Origin: DATAZK01 sp965199805
GTDB taxonomy: Bacteria; Actinomycetota; Actinomycetes; Frankiales; Frankiaceae
Assembly: GCA_965199805.1 (NCBI GenBank)
Contig: CBDATO010000001.1
Span: 1,798,001 to 1,862,000, forward strand
Direction: 5' to 3'
Length of the DNA stretch: 64,000 nt
Position numbers and translations under genes: made by a program
Part shown: positions 17,517 through 27,678 of the stretch, piece after piece
How the letters are laid out: each line of letters opens with the position of its first letter
Position numbering within the stretch: the stretch's first letter is position 1
The notes under the pieces: generated by a model
Databases searched by the model: none
Told to the model about the DNA's origin: nothing
Seen by the model: only the letters and a program-made list of their open reading frames with translations

Positions 17517-18853
17517 GCCGGCAGCCCGGGCCCGCCGGGGGCGCCCGGCAGCCCGTCGATGCCCGGTGAGGAGACCGCCTGCGCCTTGCGCGGGTCGAGC
17601 TCGAAGAGCTCGTGCAGCGCCTCGGCGTAGCGCGCCCCGCCCGGGCTCTCGGCCAGCTCCTTGACCCGCACGGTCGGCGCGTGCAGGAGCTTGTCGACCA
17701 CGCGGCGCACCGTGTTGGCCACCTCCTCGCGCTCGCGCGCCGACAGCGTCGGCAGCCGGGCCATGAGCCGGTCGAGCTCGGCCGAGACCGTCTCGGCGCC
17801 GCGTTCGCGGAGAGCCTTGACGGTGGGCGCGACCTGCAGCGCCTGCTGCCGGTGCAGATAGTTCGTGACCTCGTCGGACACCAGATCGCGTACGGCGTCG
17901 ACATCGGTGACCATCTCGGAGCCGGCGAGCGCGGCGCGCAGCCCCTCCAGGTCGATCAGGCTGACGTGCGGCAGCTCGCGGACGACCGGGTCGACGTCGC
18001 GCGGCAGCCCGAGGTCGAGCAGCACGAGGTGGCGTCCCGCCCGCTCGGCCACCACCGCCTGGATCGTCTCGGCGGCCACGACCGGCAGCGTGGCGCCGGT
18101 CGCCGTGACGACGAGGTCGGCCTCGACGAGCTCGCGCTCGAGCGCGTCGAGCGGCACGGCGCGGCCGTCGAGATTGGCGGCGAGCCGCTCGGCGCGCTCC
18201 ATCGAACGGTTGGCGACCACCACCTGGCCGGCCCCGGCGCGCCGCAGCAGGCTCCCGGCCAGCGCCCCGGTGGATCCGGCGCCCACCAGCAGCACCCGGG
18301 CGCCCTCCAGCGTGCCGCCGGGCAGGTCGCCCTCGGCGATGCGCAGGCCGACGCCCACCAGCGAGGCGGCGGCGGTGTCGATCCCGGTCTCGGCGTGGGC
18401 CCGCTTGCCGACGCGCAGCGCCTCGCGGAGCAGCTCGGACAGGCCGCGCCCGGCGCTCTGCTCCTCGCGGGCGATGGCGTACGCCTGGCGCACCTGGCCG
18501 AGGATCTGGGCCTCGCCGACCAGCATCGAGTCCAGCCCGCACGCGACGGAGAAGAGGTGTTGCACGGCCCGCGCCTCGTGGTGCACGTACAGGCTGCGGT
18601 GCAGCTCCTCGTACGGCAGCCCGGCCGTGCGCGCCAGCACCTCGCCGATCTCGCCGACCCCGCCGTGGAAGGTGGCCGTCTCGGCGTACACCTCGACCCG
18701 GTTGCAGGTGGTCAGCAGCACGGCCTCGGTGACGTGCTCGCCGGCGAGCAGGTCGTGCAGCACCTTCGGCACGTCCTGCGGACCCACGGCAGCGCGTTCG
18801 AGCAGCTCGGGGGAAGCACTGCGATGGTTCAACCCGATGACGAGCAAACTCAT
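17513..18853 (-). CDS. hemA: Glutamyl-tRNA reductase
   Basis: First committed step of the C5 route: reduces glutamyl-tRNA to glutamate-1-semialdehyde with NADPH. 446 residues; catalytic Cys50 in LLTTCNRVEVY, NADPH fold VLLVGAGSTGALAG, C-terminal dimerisation helix. Start ATG overlaps the rex stop. Co-transcribed with rex, so its expression should follow the Rex (NADH/NAD+) signal. Confidence 0.96.
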   Translation of the reverse strand: MSLLVIGLNHRSASPELLERAAVGPQDVPKVLHDLLAGEHVTEAVLLTTCNRVEVYAETATFHGGVGEIGEVLARTAGLPYEELHRSLYVHHEARAVQHLFSVACGLDSMLVGEAQILGQVRQAYAIAREEQSAGRGLSELLREALRVGKRAHAETGIDTAAASLVGVGLRIAEGDLPGGTLEGARVLLVGAGSTGALAGSLLRRAGAGQVVVANRSMERAERLAANLDGRAVPLDALERELVEADLVVTATGATLPVVAAETIQAVVAERAGRHLVLLDLGLPRDVDPVVRELPHVSLIDLEGLRAALAGSEMVTDVDAVRDLVSDEVTNYLHRQQALQVAPTVKALRERGAETVSAELDRLMARLPTLSAREREEVANTVRRVVDKLLHAPTVRVKELAESPGGARYAEALHELFELDPRKAQAVSSPGIDGLPGAPGGPGLPA

Positions 18854-19587
18854 GAGACCGCCCGCTCGGCGAGCACGGATCCATCGGTGCGCGACTTGCG
18901 CGCCTCGTGGAAGGACAGGATCTGCAGCTCGACGGCGAGGTCGACCTTGCGCACGTCGACCTCCGGCGGCACGGAGAGCGCCAGCGGCGCGAAGTTCAGC
19001 ACGCTGCGCACCCCGCAGGCCACCAGCCGGTCGCACACCTCTTGCGCGGCAGACGCCGGGGTCGCGAGCACACCGATCGTGACGCCCTCACCGGCGACGA
19101 CGGCCTCGAGCTCGTCCATCGGGCGCACCCGCAGGCCCGCCACCAGCTCACCCCAGCGGCTCGCGTCGGCGTCGAACAGGCCGGCGATGCGGAAGCCGCG
19201 GGCGGTGAAGCCGCCGTAGCCGGCCAGCGCGTGACCGAGGTTGCCGATGCCGACGATGGCGACCGCGCGGTGCTGGGTGACCCCGAGCTCGCGGCTGATC
19301 TCCTCGTACAGGCAGTCGACGTCGTAGCCGACGCCCCGGGTGCCGTAGGTGCCCAGCTGGCTGAGGTCCTTGCGGACCTTCGCGCTGGTCACGCCGGCGG
19401 CCGACGCGAGCGCCTCGGACGACACGGTGGTCACGCCCGTGTCGGCCAGCTCGGCCAGCACGCGCAGATACAACGGAAGGCGCGCGACGGTCGCGTCGGG
19501 AATGCTCCGTCGGGCCGAACCGGACGTCGAACCCGACGTCGTCGACCGGTCACCGCGCAGCCGCGGCACCGGGACACTGGCCTGCAC
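18850..19587 (-). CDS. rex: Redox-sensing transcriptional repressor Rex
   Basis: Repressor that leaves DNA when NADH rises. 245 residues: N-terminal winged helix (VSSEALASAAGVTSAKVRKD) and a Rossmann NADH domain with GIGNLGHALAGY. I start it at the GTG at 19587 because GAGGAG lies seven bases ahead; an earlier in-frame ATG at 19644 falls on the -10 element. A matching operator sits in its own promoter, so it is autoregulated and controls hemA and the rest of the haem genes, as known for Streptomyces rex-hemACD. Confidence 0.95.
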   Translation of the reverse strand: MQASVPVPRLRGDRSTTSGSTSGSARRSIPDATVARLPLYLRVLAELADTGVTTVSSEALASAAGVTSAKVRKDLSQLGTYGTRGVGYDVDCLYEEISRELGVTQHRAVAIVGIGNLGHALAGYGGFTARGFRIAGLFDADASRWGELVAGLRVRPMDELEAVVAGEGVTIGVLATPASAAQEVCDRLVACGVRSVLNFAPLALSVPPEVDVRKVDLAVELQILSFHEARKSRTDGSVLAERAVS

Positions 19588-19642
19588 CAATGCAGCTCCT
19601 CGGCCCCGAAAGAGAACTCTGTCGAGCTCCTTGAACCGCTTC

Positions 19643-19671
19643 ACTCTAAGAGCTCGTGAAGACTTTCACAA
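19643..19671 (-). promoter_or_regulatory. Promoter of the rex-hem operon
   Basis: Reading the minus strand: -35 TTGTGA (19666-19671), a 17-base spacer, -10 TAGAGT (19643-19648). The predicted start of transcription lies about 50 bases before the rex GTG. The Rex operator overlaps the -35 and the spacer. Confidence 0.6.
19655..19670. promoter_or_regulatory. Rex operator
   Basis: CGTGAAGACTTTCACA, differing from the published Streptomyces Rex consensus TGTGAA-N4-TTCACA only in the first base. It overlaps the promoter, so bound Rex would block RNA polymerase. Confidence 0.85.
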
Positions 19672-19727
19672 ATGGCATCCGGCCCTCATGCCCGTCACAC
19701 GCAGTGATCAGACGGCCGGCCGGGCGG

Positions 19728-19988
19728 TCACCAGGTGCGGCGGCCGGCGAGCGCGGCGCGCAGTCGCTCGGCGTCGACCCGCCAGTACGCGTGCTCCCGG
19801 CCGTCCAGCAGCACCACCGGCACCCGGTCGCCGTACTCGTCGGCCAGGTCGCCGTCGGAGTCGACGTCGATCTCGTCCCAGCCGACCGCCGCCTCCGCCG
19901 CGACGGCGGCGACGGTGCTGCGGGCTTCGTCACACAGGTGGCAACCCCGGCGGCCGAGCAGCCGGATCCGGGGCGGCGCGGCCGTCAT
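19728..19988 (-). CDS. Glutaredoxin-like protein
   Basis: 86-residue thioredoxin-fold protein with redox motif GCHLCDEAR near residue 15 and the cis-proline segment DRVPVVLLDG. It belongs to the small glutaredoxin-like (DUF836) family; its M. tuberculosis counterpart Rv0508 also sits beside hemA. Because the cell makes mycothiol, a mycoredoxin-like role is possible, but its substrate is unknown. ATG overlaps the stop of the acyl-CoA ligase gene. Confidence 0.85.
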   Translation of the reverse strand: MTAAPPRIRLLGRRGCHLCDEARSTVAAVAAEAAVGWDEIDVDSDGDLADEYGDRVPVVLLDGREHAYWRVDAERLRAALAGRRTW

Positions 19989-21685
19989 CCGAACTCCTCG
20001 GCCGATCCCTCGGCAGGTGATGGCGCCGATCCCTCGGCAGGTGATGGAGCCGATCCCTCGGCGGGCGGGAGGTCGGAGATGCCCGCCTCGCGCAGCCGCC
20101 CCTTGGCGATCTTGCCGCCGGTGGTGTGCGGCAGCTCGGGCACGAATTCGACCACCGCAGGCGTCTTGAACCGGGCCAGCGACCGTGCCGTGTGCGCCAG
20201 CACCTCGTCCTCGGTGGTGTCCGCCCCCGGCCGCAGCACGACGAGCGCCTTGACCGCCTCGCCCGTGTACGGGTGGGGGAAGCCGACGACCGCCGCCTCG
20301 GCGACGTCGGGGTGCGTACGCAGCACGTCCTCGACCTCGCGCGGGTAGACGTTGAACCCGCTCACCAGGATCAGCTCGGGCCGGCGGTCGACCAGCTGCA
20401 GGTCGCCGTCGTCGAGCGCGATGCCGAGGTCACCGGTGCGCCACCAGCCGTCGGCGTCGGGCCCGTCGTGCCCGTCCGGCCAGTAGCCGGAGAAGAGGTT
20501 GTCGCCGCGGATCTCGATCTCGCCCGGGTCGTCGACCTCGACGGTCAGGTCCTCGTCGCGTACGGCGGCCTCGACCAGGCGCAGCTCGACGCCCGGCACC
20601 GGCCGGCCGATGGAGCCGGCGCGCGGCACGTCGCTGAGCAGCGTGGTGGTCACCGACGGCGCGGCCTCCGTCAGGCCGTAGCCCTCGAAGACGAAGCGGC
20701 CGGTGAGGTCGAGCAGCCGCCGTACGACGTCGACGGGCAGCGGGGCGGCGCCGGACACCGCGAGCCGCAGCCCGGCGAACGCTTCCGCGACGGTGTCGAT
20801 GAGCGACCAGGCGACGAAGACCGGCGGCGCCGCGAGCACCACCGACACCTCGCGCGTGACGAGCTCCTCCAGGGTGCGAACCGGGCTGAAGCGCTCGACC
20901 AGGACGGCCGTCGCGGCCGTCGACGCGACGAGCCCGAGACCGGTGTTCAGCCCGAAGACGTGGGTGAGCGGCAGCACGAGCATCACGACGTCGTCGGGAC
21001 CGACCACCGCCGGGCTGATGCTGCCGATGTGGCGCAGGTCGGCGAGCAGCGCGCGGTGCGAGAGCATCGCACCCTTGGGGGTGCCGGTCGTCCCCGACGT
21101 GTAGAGCAGCACGGCGAGGTCCTCGCCCGACCCGGCAAGCGCCGGTGGGTCGGCGTCGTCGGCGCCCGCCAGCAGGCCCGCGTACGCCGTCTCGTCCGGC
21201 CCGGCGGCCCCGGTGGTGACGAGCAGCGTGAGCCCGGGCGCGGCTGCGCGGGCCGCGCGGAGTGCGTCCACCCCGGGCTCACCCACGATCGCGGCCCGGG
21301 CGCCGGAGTCGTGCAGCACGTGGCCCATCTCGCGGGCGGTGTTCGCGGGGTTGAGCGGGACGGCGACCAACCCGACCCGCAGCGCCCCGAAGTAGCCGAC
21401 GGCGAACTCGACCACGTTGCCCAGCGCGATCGCGACCCGGTCACCCGGCTCGAGCCCCAGCGCGACGAGGGCCGTGCCCATCTTGTCGACCAGCGCGTCC
21501 AGCTCGGCCCACGTCGTGGTGCCGTGCGCGCCCAGCAGCGCCGGCGCCGGACCGCGGTCGGTCGCGGCCAGGCGGACGAGGTCGGCGACGTTCACCGCGG
21601 ACTCGGCGCCCGGACGGCGGGTGGCCTCGGAATCAGGCTCGGAGGTGCGCGCGGAGGAGCGGAACGGGTTACGCGTCGTGCTCAC
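19985..21685 (-). CDS. AMP-dependent acyl-CoA synthetase/ligase
   Basis: Adenylate-forming enzyme that activates a carboxylic acid (probably fatty) to its CoA thioester. 566 residues with all core motifs: P-loop LLYTSGTTGTPKGAMLSH, FEGYGLTEAAP, WWRTGDLG, hinge VDRRPELILVSGFNVYP and the catalytic lysine in TTGGKIAKGRL. The last 25 residues are a tandem repeat of PAEGSAPS, made by a 24-base DNA repeat and absent from the family core. GTG start; divergent from the sigma-factor gene. Substrate chain length cannot be told. Confidence 0.85.
   Translation of the reverse strand: MSTTRNPFRSSARTSEPDSEATRRPGAESAVNVADLVRLAATDRGPAPALLGAHGTTTWAELDALVDKMGTALVALGLEPGDRVAIALGNVVEFAVGYFGALRVGLVAVPLNPANTAREMGHVLHDSGARAAIVGEPGVDALRAARAAAPGLTLLVTTGAAGPDETAYAGLLAGADDADPPALAGSGEDLAVLLYTSGTTGTPKGAMLSHRALLADLRHIGSISPAVVGPDDVVMLVLPLTHVFGLNTGLGLVASTAATAVLVERFSPVRTLEELVTREVSVVLAAPPVFVAWSLIDTVAEAFAGLRLAVSGAAPLPVDVVRRLLDLTGRFVFEGYGLTEAAPSVTTTLLSDVPRAGSIGRPVPGVELRLVEAAVRDEDLTVEVDDPGEIEIRGDNLFSGYWPDGHDGPDADGWWRTGDLGIALDDGDLQLVDRRPELILVSGFNVYPREVEDVLRTHPDVAEAAVVGFPHPYTGEAVKALVVLRPGADTTEDEVLAHTARSLARFKTPAVVEFVPELPHTTGGKIAKGRLREAGISDLPPAEGSAPSPAEGSAPSPAEGSAEEFG
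20001..20063. repeat. 24-base tandem repeat in the ligase 3' end
   Basis: Two units, 20001-20024 and 20025-20048, differ only at their last base; a third, partial copy follows to about 20063. Being eight codons long it preserves the frame and adds copies of PAEGSAPS to the ligase C-terminus. A likely site of length variation between strains. Confidence 0.85.
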
Positions 21686-21853
21686 CGCCTTCTCGCCTGT
21701 GGCCGGGCGGTGAAAATGTACTGGCCGCGCGTAACCCCACGATGTCGCGTACCCGGAAGACGCAGCTCACCGAGCCTGGCCTCCCGGGAGCGGCCGGTCC
21801 CGTATCGTCACGCGGTCGGCGTACCGAGCGCACACGCACCTGTCGGGGGACGC

Positions 21854-21883
21854 ATGCCAGCCGAGTTCGCGCGGGCGGGATGA
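21854..21883 (+). CDS. Nine-codon upstream ORF overlapping the sigma-factor start
   Basis: ATG with GGGGGA five bases ahead encodes MPAEFARAG and stops at the TGA that overlaps the ATG of the sigma gene (ATGA). The arrangement would couple sigma-factor translation to this tiny ORF. It could be chance, since the true sigma start is not certain. Confidence 0.35.
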   Translation: MPAEFARAG

Positions 21884-22596
21884 GCCGCCCGCCGGCCCGC
21901 CCGGCGATCGCGCTGTTCGACCTGGGGCCGCTGCGCGCCGAGCTGCTGCGTTTCAGGACCGCACCGCGACCCAAACCCAGTCCGTTCCCCCGGAGCGCGG
22001 CGGGCGCGTACCAACCGGCGGCGGCACCGGAGCGGCCGACGGTCCCGGACGCCGCCGTCGCCGACCTCGTGGCCCGGGCGCAGGCCGGCGACGGCGAGGC
22101 GTTCGGTCAGCTGTACGACCGCTACGTCGCCACGGTCTACCGCTACGTCTACTACCGCGTCGGCGCCGCTCCGCTGTCGGAGGACCTGACCAGCGAGACG
22201 TTCCTCAAGGCACTGCGCAAGATCGACACCTTCTCCTGGCAGGGCCGCGACTTCGCCGCCTGGCTCGTCACGATCGCCCGCAACCTGGTGGCCGACCACT
22301 TCAAGTCCGGCCGCTTCCGGCTCGAGATCACCACCGACGACCTCACCGACACCGGACAGACCGTCGAGGGACCGGAGGACCAGGTCCTCGCCGCGCTCAC
22401 CAACGAGAAGCTGCTCGCCGCCGTCAAGGCCCTCAAGCCCGAGCAGCAGGAGTGCATCGTGCTGCGCTTCCTGCAGGGCATGTCGGTGGGCGAGACGGCC
22501 CTCGCGATGGGCAAGAACGAGGGCGCGATCAAGACCCTGCAGTTCCGCGCCGTACGCGCGCTGGCCCGGCTGCTCCCCGAGGACGCGATCCGCTGA
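21880..22596 (+). CDS. bldN: ECF sigma factor of the BldN type
   Basis: RNA polymerase sigma factor. 238 residues from the ATG at 21880: about 58 N-terminal residues not part of sigma region 2, then region 2 (DGEAFGQLYDRYVATVYRYV, SEDLTSETFLKALRKI, WQGRDFAAWLVTIARNLVAD) and region 4 with KNEGAIKTLQFRAVRALARL. It matches Streptomyces BldN, which directs aerial-mycelium genes and is made with an N-terminal pro-sequence; the extension here could be equivalent. In Streptomyces bldN also lies beside rex-hem. No adjacent anti-sigma gene (RsbN) is seen. An earlier in-frame ATG at 21742 is possible. Confidence 0.85.
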   Translation: MSRPPARPAIALFDLGPLRAELLRFRTAPRPKPSPFPRSAAGAYQPAAAPERPTVPDAAVADLVARAQAGDGEAFGQLYDRYVATVYRYVYYRVGAAPLSEDLTSETFLKALRKIDTFSWQGRDFAAWLVTIARNLVADHFKSGRFRLEITTDDLTDTGQTVEGPEDQVLAALTNEKLLAAVKALKPEQQECIVLRFLQGMSVGETALAMGKNEGAIKTLQFRAVRALARLLPEDAIR

Positions 22597-23848
22597 TCGC
22601 GCGGATGATCGCCGGACGGCGGCCGCCCATTACGCTGATCGGACGGGAGTCACCGCGCAGCGAGGCACGGGGAGGTCCGCACCACCATGGCGCCGGAGAC
22701 ACGCAAGAGGAACCGCACGTCCGAGCAGCGCTCGTCCGCGCTCGCCGCCGGCGCTGCCGCCGCGGCCGCGGCGGAGGTCAAGGCCGCCCCCGTCCAGCCC
22801 GACCTGACGGGCGCCGCCTTCTTCGACGTCGACAACACCATGATGATGGGCGCGTCGATCTTCCACTTCGCCCGCGGACTGGCGGCGCGCGGCTTCTTCG
22901 ACAGCCGGGACCTGGTGCGCTTCGCCTGGCAGCAGGTCGCCTTCCGGGTGCGCGGGCAGGAGCGGGCCGAGGACATCACCGATGCCCGCGAGGCCGCGCT
23001 GGCTTTCGTGGCCGGGCGTGAGCAGGCGGAGATCATCCGGCTCGGCGAGGAGATCTACGACGAGCTGATGGCCGAGCGCATCTGGGGCCCGAGCCGGGCG
23101 CTCGCCCAGCAGCACCTCGACGCCGGCCAGCGGGTCTGGCTGGTCACCGCCACCCCGGTGGAGCTCGCGTCCGTCATCGCCCGCCGGCTCGGGCTCACCG
23201 GCGCCCTCGGCACCGTCGCCGAGACCGAGGACGGCCGCTACACCGGTCACCTCATCGGCGTGCCGCTGCACGGGCCCGCCAAGGCGGACGCCATCCGCGC
23301 CCTCGCCGAGCGGGAGGGGCTCGACCTCGCCCGCTGCACCGCCTACAGCGACTCGGCCAACGACATCCCGATGCTGTCGGCCTGCGGCACCGGCGTGGCC
23401 ATCAACCCCGACCCCGACCTCAAGCGGGCCGCCCGCGAGAACGGGTGGGACGTGCGCGACTTCCGCACCGCCCGCAAGGCCGCCAAGGTGGGGGTCCCCA
23501 CGGCAGCCGGCATCGGGGCGGTGGCCGGCGGCGTCGTCGCCGGGGTGGCGCTGCGCCGCAAGTACGCGGCCGACAGCTCCCCGCTCCCCCTGCGCCGTAC
23601 GGTCGCGCAGCTGCGGCCCGCCGTCCGGCTGCCACCGGTGGCGCGGCTGCTGCCGGCCTCGCGGACGGCTGCCGAGCGCACCGTCTCGCTGCCCGGGCGG
23701 CTCCAGCTCCCCGGGTGGAGCGAGAGCCTCGCCGTCACCGTGCGCTGGCCGGTGAACGGCATCCAGCCCGCCGGACGCATCGCCGACGTCGTGCTGACCG
23801 ACGCCGGCCGTGGGGCCCGCCGCGTCGGCGGCGCGGTGACCGGCCTGG

Positions 23849-24842
<994 letters not shown>

Positions 24843-24850
<8 letters not shown>

Positions 24851-25916
24851 CGGACACCTCCGGCTCCCCTCGTACGGCGGCGGACAGGTGCGACACGCGC
24901 TCGTGCCCGCGGGCGAGGGTGCGGAACGCGGCGCGCTCCCCCCGGCCCACCAGCGCGGGATCGAGGTAACGGTGGCCGACCGTGGTCACCCAGTCGTCGA
25001 GGGCGCCGGCCGTGGTGAACCGGGTGGCGTAACCGAACTCGGAGCGCAGCTTGCTGACGTCGGCGATGCGGCCGTGCTCGAGGTAGCGGATCTGCTCGGG
25101 TGAGACGTCGATCAGCTTGACCCGGCGCAGCAGGGCTCCGGCGACACTCACCGCCGGTGACGGGACGGCGAACGGCAACCGGCCGGCCCGCCGGATGGCT
25201 TGCGAGAGCAGCAGCTGCCCCTCCCCGGCGACGTTGTACACCCCCGACCGGTCCTGCAGCGCGGCGAGCAGGAGCACCTGCACCGCGTCGTCCTCGTGGC
25301 ACAGCTGGATGCGCGGGTCGTAGCCGAACACCGTCGGCACCACCGGCAGCGCCAGGTAGCGGGTGAAGGAGCTGTCGAGCCCGCGGCCGATGACGTTGGC
25401 GAAGCGCAGCAACGTGAGGTCGACGTCGGGTCGCCGGCGGCCGAAGCCGCGGACGTAGCCCTCGACCTCGACGGCGTCCTTCGCGAAGCCCGACTTCGTG
25501 CCCCGCGGGGGCGCCTCCTCGGCGAAGAGGGCCGGGTCGTGCGGCGACGCGCCGTAGATGGCGGTCGACGACTTCACGACCAGGCGCTGCAGGCTCGGCG
25601 CCTTCTGGCAGGCGGCGAGCAGCTGCATCGTGCCGATGACGTTGATCTCCTTCATCGCCGTCCGGCCGCCTACGCGATCGGGACTGGCGATGAGGTTCAT
25701 GTGTACGACGGTGTCGATCCGCTCCGCCGCGAGCACCTTGGCGATGATCGGGTTACGGATGTCGGCACGGACGAATTCGATCCCGCCGAGATCGGCCCGC
25801 GGCGGGGTCGTGTCGACGCCCACGACGACGTCGACCTCGGGCAGGGCGCTCAGTGCCTGCGCGAGCCGACCACCGAGGTGGCGAGCCACCCCGGTGATCA
25901 GTACGCGACGCGCCAT
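24843..25916 (-). CDS. NAD-dependent epimerase/dehydratase (GalE2-like)
   Basis: Extended SDR of 357 residues. Nucleotide motif ITGVARHLGGRLA at the N-terminus, substrate-side serine in VVKSSTAIYGAS. The canonical YxxxK is replaced around GTKSGFAKDAVEVEGY, where the Tyr is missing and only Lys remains, so it may not be an ordinary sugar epimerase. Genes like this stand next to the PlsC-like gene throughout actinobacteria (Rv0501), suggesting a shared lipid-related job, which is not known. Confidence 0.78.
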
Positions 25917-25940
25917 GAGCCGCCCGGCCCGCTCGGTCGC

Positions 25941-26039
25941 TTACTTCTTGTTACGACGCTGAACGCGGGTCTTCTTGAGCAGCTTGCGGTGCTTCTTCTT
26001 CGCCATACGCTTGCGCCGCTTCTTGATGACAGAACCCAC
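25941..26039 (-). CDS. Small ribosomal subunit protein bS22 (AURKAIP1/COX24 domain)
   Basis: 32-residue, extremely basic peptide starting at GTG with AGGGG six bases ahead: GSVIKKRRKRMAKKKHRKLL then KKTRVQRRNKK. This is the actinobacterial bS22, seen in mycobacterial ribosome structures next to the decoding region. In M. tuberculosis it is Rv0500B. The usual neighbour, a small BldC/excisionase-like DNA-binding gene (Rv0500A), is not found here; the intergenic space to the next gene is only 60 bases. Confidence 0.93.
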   Translation of the reverse strand: MGSVIKKRRKRMAKKKHRKLLKKTRVQRRNKK

Positions 26040-26099
26040 GTGGAACCCCTCGATCGCTGACCAGGAAAAGCCTGGAGCGGAGCCTACCCGTCGCCACTC

Positions 26100-26477
26100 T
26101 CAGGCGACGGGCCCGGCGGGGAGCTTTGCCACGAGCGTCTTCGGTGCTATGGCGCGGTAGCTCTCTTCCACCCAGTCGCGGAGCACCTCGAACGGCGGCA
26201 GCGGCGGATCGGCCGGCGCCAGCCCCACGACGATCCAGCCATGGCGGCCGAGCCCGTACCCGGCGGGTGACGCCTGCGGCAGCGACAGCGCGTGATCGGC
26301 CGACTCGGGCAGCTTCACGGTGATGCGCGGCGGCAGGTCCTGGTACGTCTCCCCGGTGAACAGGAAGACCTTCTTGCGCACCTTGGCCACGGCGTGGTCC
26401 CAGGGACGGTCCTCCCACGCCTCGGGCAGCGAGAGGGCGTACGCGAGCAGCTCGGCCAGCGTCTGCTCGGGGGTCAT
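26100..26477 (-). CDS. MmcQ/YjbR family protein
   Basis: 125 residues from the ATG at 26477. Contains the family pattern around EAWEDRPWDHAVAKVRKKVF and the C-terminal WVEESYRAIAPKTLVAKL. These are small cytoplasmic proteins with a DNA-binding-like fold and no settled function. An upstream extension of 42 residues in the same frame is Pro/Ser-rich, overlaps the acuC end and is rejected. Ten bases after acuC. Confidence 0.8.
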   Translation of the reverse strand: MTPEQTLAELLAYALSLPEAWEDRPWDHAVAKVRKKVFLFTGETYQDLPPRITVKLPESADHALSLPQASPAGYGLGRHGWIVVGLAPADPPLPPFEVLRDWVEESYRAIAPKTLVAKLPAGPVA

Positions 26478-26487
26478 GGGTTCGGGC

Positions 26488-27678
26488 TCATGGCTGCAGT
26501 CCGTGAGCAGGGAAGACGGCGCGCCGGGTGGCGGCGGCGGACTCGTCGAGCCGGGTGCCCGTCGAGCCGGTCCAGGGCTCGATCGCGAACGGTGGGGCGG
26601 CATCCGTCAGCGAGGTCGGGCCTGCCTCACGGAGGCGGTCGCGTACCAGCGCCTGCCAGTCGTCCGGCGTCGGACCGTCGACGGGCCCGCCGGTCACCGT
26701 CGCCGTCAGGTGCGTCCACGCCCGCGGTACGACCTGCCCGACCGAGTAGCCGCCCCCGCCGAGCGCCACCCACCGCCCGCCGGCGCAGCTCTCCGCGAGC
26801 TCGGCGAGGCGCTGGTAGGCCCGGCGCTGACCGTCGACGGTGCAGGTCAGGTGGGCGAGCGGGTCGAGCAGGTGGGTGTCGCAGCCGTGCTGGGTGACCA
26901 GGATCTCCGGCTGGTACGCGGCCAGCAGCGGCGGCACCACGGCCTCGAACGCGCGGTGCCAGCCGGCGTCGTCCGTACGCGCGGGCAGGGCCACGTTGAC
27001 CGCGTGACCGGTGCCCTCGCCCGTCCCCGTCTCGTCGGCGAAGCCGGTGCCCGGGAAGAGGCTCACGCCGCTCTCGTGCAGGCTGATCGTGAGCACGCGG
27101 GGGTCGGAGTAGAACGCGGCCTGCACCCCGTCGCCGTGGTGCACGTCGACGTCGATGTACGCGACCCGCTGCGCGCCCGAGGCCAGCAGCCAGGCGATCG
27201 CGACCGCGGGGTCGTCGTAGACGCAGAAGCCGCTGGCGCGGTCGCGCATGGCGTGGTGCAGGCCGCCGGCGAGGTTGAGCGCGCGCCGGGTCGAGCCGGT
27301 CCACACCGCCTTCGCGGCGTCCACCGACGCGCCGCTGACCAACGCCGACGCCTCGTGCATCTGCGGGAAGACCGGATTGTCCGAGCTGGCGAAGCCGTAG
27401 CGGAAGCCCTCGGCGCGCAGGGCCCGCGGGTCGTCGGCGGACTTGACGAACCCGACGTACGCCGGGTCGTGCACCAGCTCCAGCAGGTCGTCGGCGGCGG
27501 GCTGCGGCCGCCGGACCTGCACTCCCGGCCGTTCGAGGAGCCCGTACGCGCGGCTCAGCGCCATCGTCAGCTCGAGCCGGACGGGCCGGAGCGGATGGCC
27601 CTCGCCGTGGTCGTAGCCGGCGAGCGCGTCGTCCCAGAGCACCGTGACCCCGCCGGCGGCGACCGGAGCGGCGCTCAT
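26488..27678 (-). CDS. acuC: AcuC-like histone deacetylase family amidohydrolase
   Basis: Zinc deacetylase of 396 residues that probably removes acetyl groups from lysines of acetyl-CoA synthetase or other proteins. Metal and catalytic residues are visible: YIDVDVHHGDGVQAAFYS (Asp/His ligands), ALNLAGGLHHAM (catalytic His pair), HGCDTHLLDPL (Asp ligand) and the transition-state Tyr in LGGGGYSV. ATG overlaps the proC stop. In Streptomyces coelicolor an acuC-like gene is also near proC, while in M. tuberculosis it is absent here. Confidence 0.88.
   Translation of the reverse strand: MSAAPVAAGGVTVLWDDALAGYDHGEGHPLRPVRLELTMALSRAYGLLERPGVQVRRPQPAADDLLELVHDPAYVGFVKSADDPRALRAEGFRYGFASSDNPVFPQMHEASALVSGASVDAAKAVWTGSTRRALNLAGGLHHAMRDRASGFCVYDDPAVAIAWLLASGAQRVAYIDVDVHHGDGVQAAFYSDPRVLTISLHESGVSLFPGTGFADETGTGEGTGHAVNVALPARTDDAGWHRAFEAVVPPLLAAYQPEILVTQHGCDTHLLDPLAHLTCTVDGQRRAYQRLAELAESCAGGRWVALGGGGYSVGQVVPRAWTHLTATVTGGPVDGPTPDDWQALVRDRLREAGPTSLTDAAPPFAIEPWTGSTGTRLDESAAATRRAVFPAHGLQP

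Noticed and set aside
16563..18884. Single 773-codon frame covering hemC and antiphase hemA
   Set aside because: Its first 450 residues are low-complexity and lie in hemA in another frame; only the hemC part from 17516 is real.
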